Assembly (NCBI GenBank): GCA_029565415.1 | Contig: JAKQOH010000025.1 | Coordinates: 1-7,082, forward strand | DNA length: 7,082 nt | Direction of reading: 5' to 3' | From: Candidatus Rifleibacteriota bacterium | GTDB taxonomy: Bacteria; Riflebacteria; Ozemobacteria; Ozemobacterales; Ozemobacteraceae | Shown: positions 5,566 through 7,082 of the stretch, one piece after another | Layout of the letters: each line of letters starts with the position of its first letter | How positions within the stretch are numbered: the first letter of the stretch is position 1 | Program-made: the position numbers and the translations under genes | The notes under the pieces: generated by a model | The model's database searches: none | The model's input: the letters and a program-made list of their open reading frames with translations, nothing else | Told to the model about the DNA's origin: nothing

Positions 5566-7082
5566 TTACTTGCTGCCCTGGGCCTTGAGTTTGTCGAACG
5601 CCGCCTTGGCGCTGTTCATCTCGACCACGATCTTCTGGGCATCTTCCTGCCGGCCCTGCTTCACGAGCTCGTTATACAGGTTGTAGAGCTCCTGATACCG
5701 GGCATAGGCAAGCTGGACTTCCGACTCGTAGGTGCCGATCTGGGTGTTGGTCGAGTCGCCGGGGATCGTCAGAACATCCTGGTTCCCGGAAACCGAGCCG
5801 GTGGTCTGGCCGTTCTGGTCGCCGATCGTCACCGGACCGTTCACGCTGGTCTGGCCGCCGAGAGGATTGCTGCCCGTGGGCATCGCAACCGTTACATTGC
5901 TGTTATTATCCTTGCCGAACACACCGGCAATCTTGTGAGCCGCCCAGTTGCCGACGTAGCCGCCCACCATACCGCCGATGATCGTTCCGAAGGGCGGGAA
6001 GATCGCCGAGCCGAGCATCGCTCCGACCGTCGAACCAACCGTCTGGCCGGCCACGCCGATCCAGTCGATCTGCTTGAACGCCTGCCGCAGGGAGAACCGG
6101 CCATTCTTGAGGTCACCGGCCAGGTAGGAGCCGACCGAACCGCCCACGATCGAGCCGAACGTCGGGGCCAGGGCGCCGAGGAAGCCGCCCACCACGGGAA
6201 CCGCCGAGAGGAAGGGGACGAAGAAGGAACCGGCCGCCGCGCCCGTCACGGAACCGACCACGCCACCGGCGAACTCGGCCGAACAGACGGTCTTGAGGGC
6301 CTTCTTGGCGCTGGGCTTTTCACCGCGCATGATCTGGGTCGCAAGGTCGACGCCGACGGTGATACCGGCGGTCACGAGAATGTTCTTGGCGCTGAAGCCG
6401 GATTTGAGGCTGTCCTTCACATTCTGGAAGCCCTGATTGGTCATGGCCTTGCCGGTTTCGTAACCGGACTGGAACTTGCCGGCAACCTTGTCCTTGAAGC
6501 CGGGCTGACCTTCGGTGGCCTGGCCGGCCTGGCCCGTCTGACCGCTCTGCTCACCCGTCTGGCCAACCTGACCGGTCTGATCGCCAACCTGGCCGGACTG
6601 ATCGCCTACCTGACCGGCCTGATCACCAACCTGACCGGCCTGATCGCCGACCTGGCCGCCCTGACTGGATTGACCGCTCTGATTGCCCTGGCCAGCCTGG
6701 CCGGCGCCATTGGCGTCACCGGAAGGAAGGGCGATGCCGTCGGAATCGGCGGGAAGCGCCGGATCGGCCGGAGCCTGGCCCGTCGTGGCCGAATCACGCT
6801 TGATGAACCGGCCGGTCTCGGGATCGCGGGGATGAGCCGCCGGATCGAACGGCTTGCGGGTGCTGGTCTGCATGCTGCTGTCAGTCACCGGGGCATCGGC
6901 AACCGTGCCGACATCCACATTCCCGTTCTGGATGCTCGACCCCGTGTTCGCCGAGGTGTTCCCCGTCGAAACGCTGCCGGCGTCCGTGGTGGCAGGAGTG
7001 CTGGTGGTCGAACCGGAGCTCTTCACGAACCGCCCGGTGACCGGATCACGCGCCGGAAGCTGGCGGGTCGTCTGACCGCTCG
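5566..7082 (-). CDS. Unrecognised low-complexity protein with GQVGDQ heptads and glycine-zipper membrane segments, 5' partial
   Basis: Function not recognised. Residues are counted from the GTG at 7026, but the frame stays open to the window edge, with no Shine-Dalgarno before that GTG. The GTG is an internal Val of a motif (RDPVTGRFVK) that recurs at 67-76 (RDPETGRFIK), so the gene starts upstream. Order: Ser/Thr/Gly-rich, probably disordered region (1-107); Gly/Gln repeats (108-174) including four GQVGDQ[AST] heptads; a basic amphipathic stretch (178-214); a short hydrophobic helix (215-229); two related glycine-zipper blocks (252-304 and 325-362) joined by a charged segment; an Asn/Gly/Thr-rich linker (371-432); and a C-terminal helical, coiled-coil-like end (434-483) rich in Glu, Lys and Gln. 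No signal peptide is visible, but the true N-terminus is missing. The glycine zippers suggest membrane insertion or oligomerisation. A secreted, phage-related or envelope structural protein are all possible. A strong terminator follows directly. Confidence 0.82.
   Translation of the reverse strand, partial: SGQTTRQLPARDPVTGRFVKSSGSTTSTPATTDAGSVSTGNTSANTGSSIQNGNVDVGTVADAPVTDSSMQTSTRKPFDPAAHPRDPETGRFIKRDSATTGQAPADPALPADSDGIALPSGDANGAGQAGQGNQSGQSSQGGQVGDQAGQVGDQAGQVGDQSGQVGDQTGQVGQTGEQSGQTGQAGQATEGQPGFKDKVAGKFQSGYETGKAMTNQGFQNVKDSLKSGFSAKNILVTAGITVGVDLATQIMRGEKPSAKKALKTVCSAEFAGGVVGSVTGAAAGSFFVPFLSAVPVVGGFLGALAPTFGSIVGGSVGSYLAGDLKNGRFSLRQAFKQIDWIGVAGQTVGSTVGAMLGSAIFPPFGTIIGGMVGGYVGNWAAHKIAGVFGKDNNSNVTVAMPTGSNPLGGQTSVNGPVTIGDQNGQTTGSVSGNQDVLTIPGDSTNTQIGTYESEVQLAYARYQELYNLYNELVKQGRQEDAQKIVVEMNSAKAAFDKLKAQGSK
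5941..6273 (-). repeat. Diverged internal duplication of a glycine-zipper hydrophobic block
   Basis: Residues 252-304 and 325-362 of the glycine-zipper protein share a pattern: AGxxVGSxxGAxxGSxxxP, then FGxIxGGxVGxY. By eye, the first 20 aligned positions (253-272 against 326-345) have 10 identities, and the second part keeps F, G, I, GG, V, G and Y. The first copy carries an extra insert of about 17 residues between the two parts. Each copy could form a helical hairpin packed through GxxxG contacts. Confidence 0.65.
6505..6705 (-). repeat. In-frame Gly/Gln-rich repeat tract with four 21-bp GQVGDQ[A/S/T] units
   Basis: The tract encodes residues 108-174 of the glycine-zipper protein. Four consecutive 21-bp units at 6574-6657 encode GQVGDQA, GQVGDQA, GQVGDQS and GQVGDQT. 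Degenerate GQ-x units (GQSGQ, GQTGQ, GQAGQ) flank them on both sides. The units differ at third codon positions while keeping the amino acids, so the peptide appears to be under selection rather than freshly expanded. It is likely an extended hydrophilic linker. Confidence 0.9.
6799..7050 (-). repeat. Duplicated RDPxTGRFxK motif
   Basis: The two copies are 7021-7050 (RDPVTGRFVK) and 6799-6828 (RDPETGRFIK), 222 bp (74 codons) apart, with 23 of 30 bases identical. A QT[TS]xR-like stretch precedes each copy, and a Ser/Thr-rich stretch follows. The copies bracket disordered sequence, which suggests a repeated N-terminal module with possibly more copies beyond the window edge. Confidence 0.75.

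Noticed and set aside
4446..5588. Plus-strand ORF of 380 codons opposite the GT4 gene
   Set aside because: Antisense shadow of the glycosyltransferase gene. It also runs through the promoter and terminator region and has no recognisable domain.
6505..6705. Possible CRISPR or non-coding tandem array
   Set aside because: The 21-bp units are contiguous, have no spacers, keep the reading frame and differ mostly at silent positions; they are protein repeats.

Overview
The window comes from a GC-rich bacterium (judged by eye) with strong Shine-Dalgarno sites and a canonical sigma-70-type promoter. It holds four protein genes and no RNA genes, insertion sequences or CRISPR. Two genes run off the window edges. 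The taxon cannot be fixed from sequence alone. The glycan genes resemble actinobacterial ones, but that gene set is also scattered through other phyla, and the other two genes are not distinctively actinobacterial. A candidate-phylum or deeply branching environmental bacterium is only a weak guess.

Layout. (1) Bases 2-2245, plus strand: the 3' part of a membrane-anchored regulatory phosphatase, with an extracytoplasmic helical segment, a membrane helix, a HAMP-like linker, a GAF-like region and a SpoIIE/RsbU-type PP2C domain. (2) Bases 2236-5429, minus strand: a two-gene glycan operon. A GT4 glucosyltransferase of the GlgM/actinobacterial-GlgA type comes first, followed with a 4-bp ATGA overlap by GlgE, the maltose-1-phosphate maltosyltransferase. 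The operon has its own promoter and a GTG start. Its last gene overlaps the phosphatase gene tail to tail by 10 bp. (3) Bases 5521-5552: a perfect 14-bp-stem terminator that works in either direction. (4) Bases 5566-7082, minus strand: the 3' part of an unrecognised low-complexity protein. It has duplicated RDPxTGRFxK motifs, a run of GQVGDQ heptads, two related glycine-zipper hydrophobic blocks and a C-terminal helical hairpin or coiled coil.

How they fit together. GlgM and GlgE are consecutive enzymes: GlgM can make maltose-1-phosphate from ADP-glucose and glucose-1-phosphate, and GlgE adds the maltosyl unit to an alpha-1,4-glucan. Their translational coupling suggests a dedicated GlgM-GlgE route to glycogen-like glucan. 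Neither the phosphatase nor the glycine-zipper protein has a visible link to that pathway; they look like independent neighbours. The most unusual object is the glycine-zipper protein with its layered repeats.
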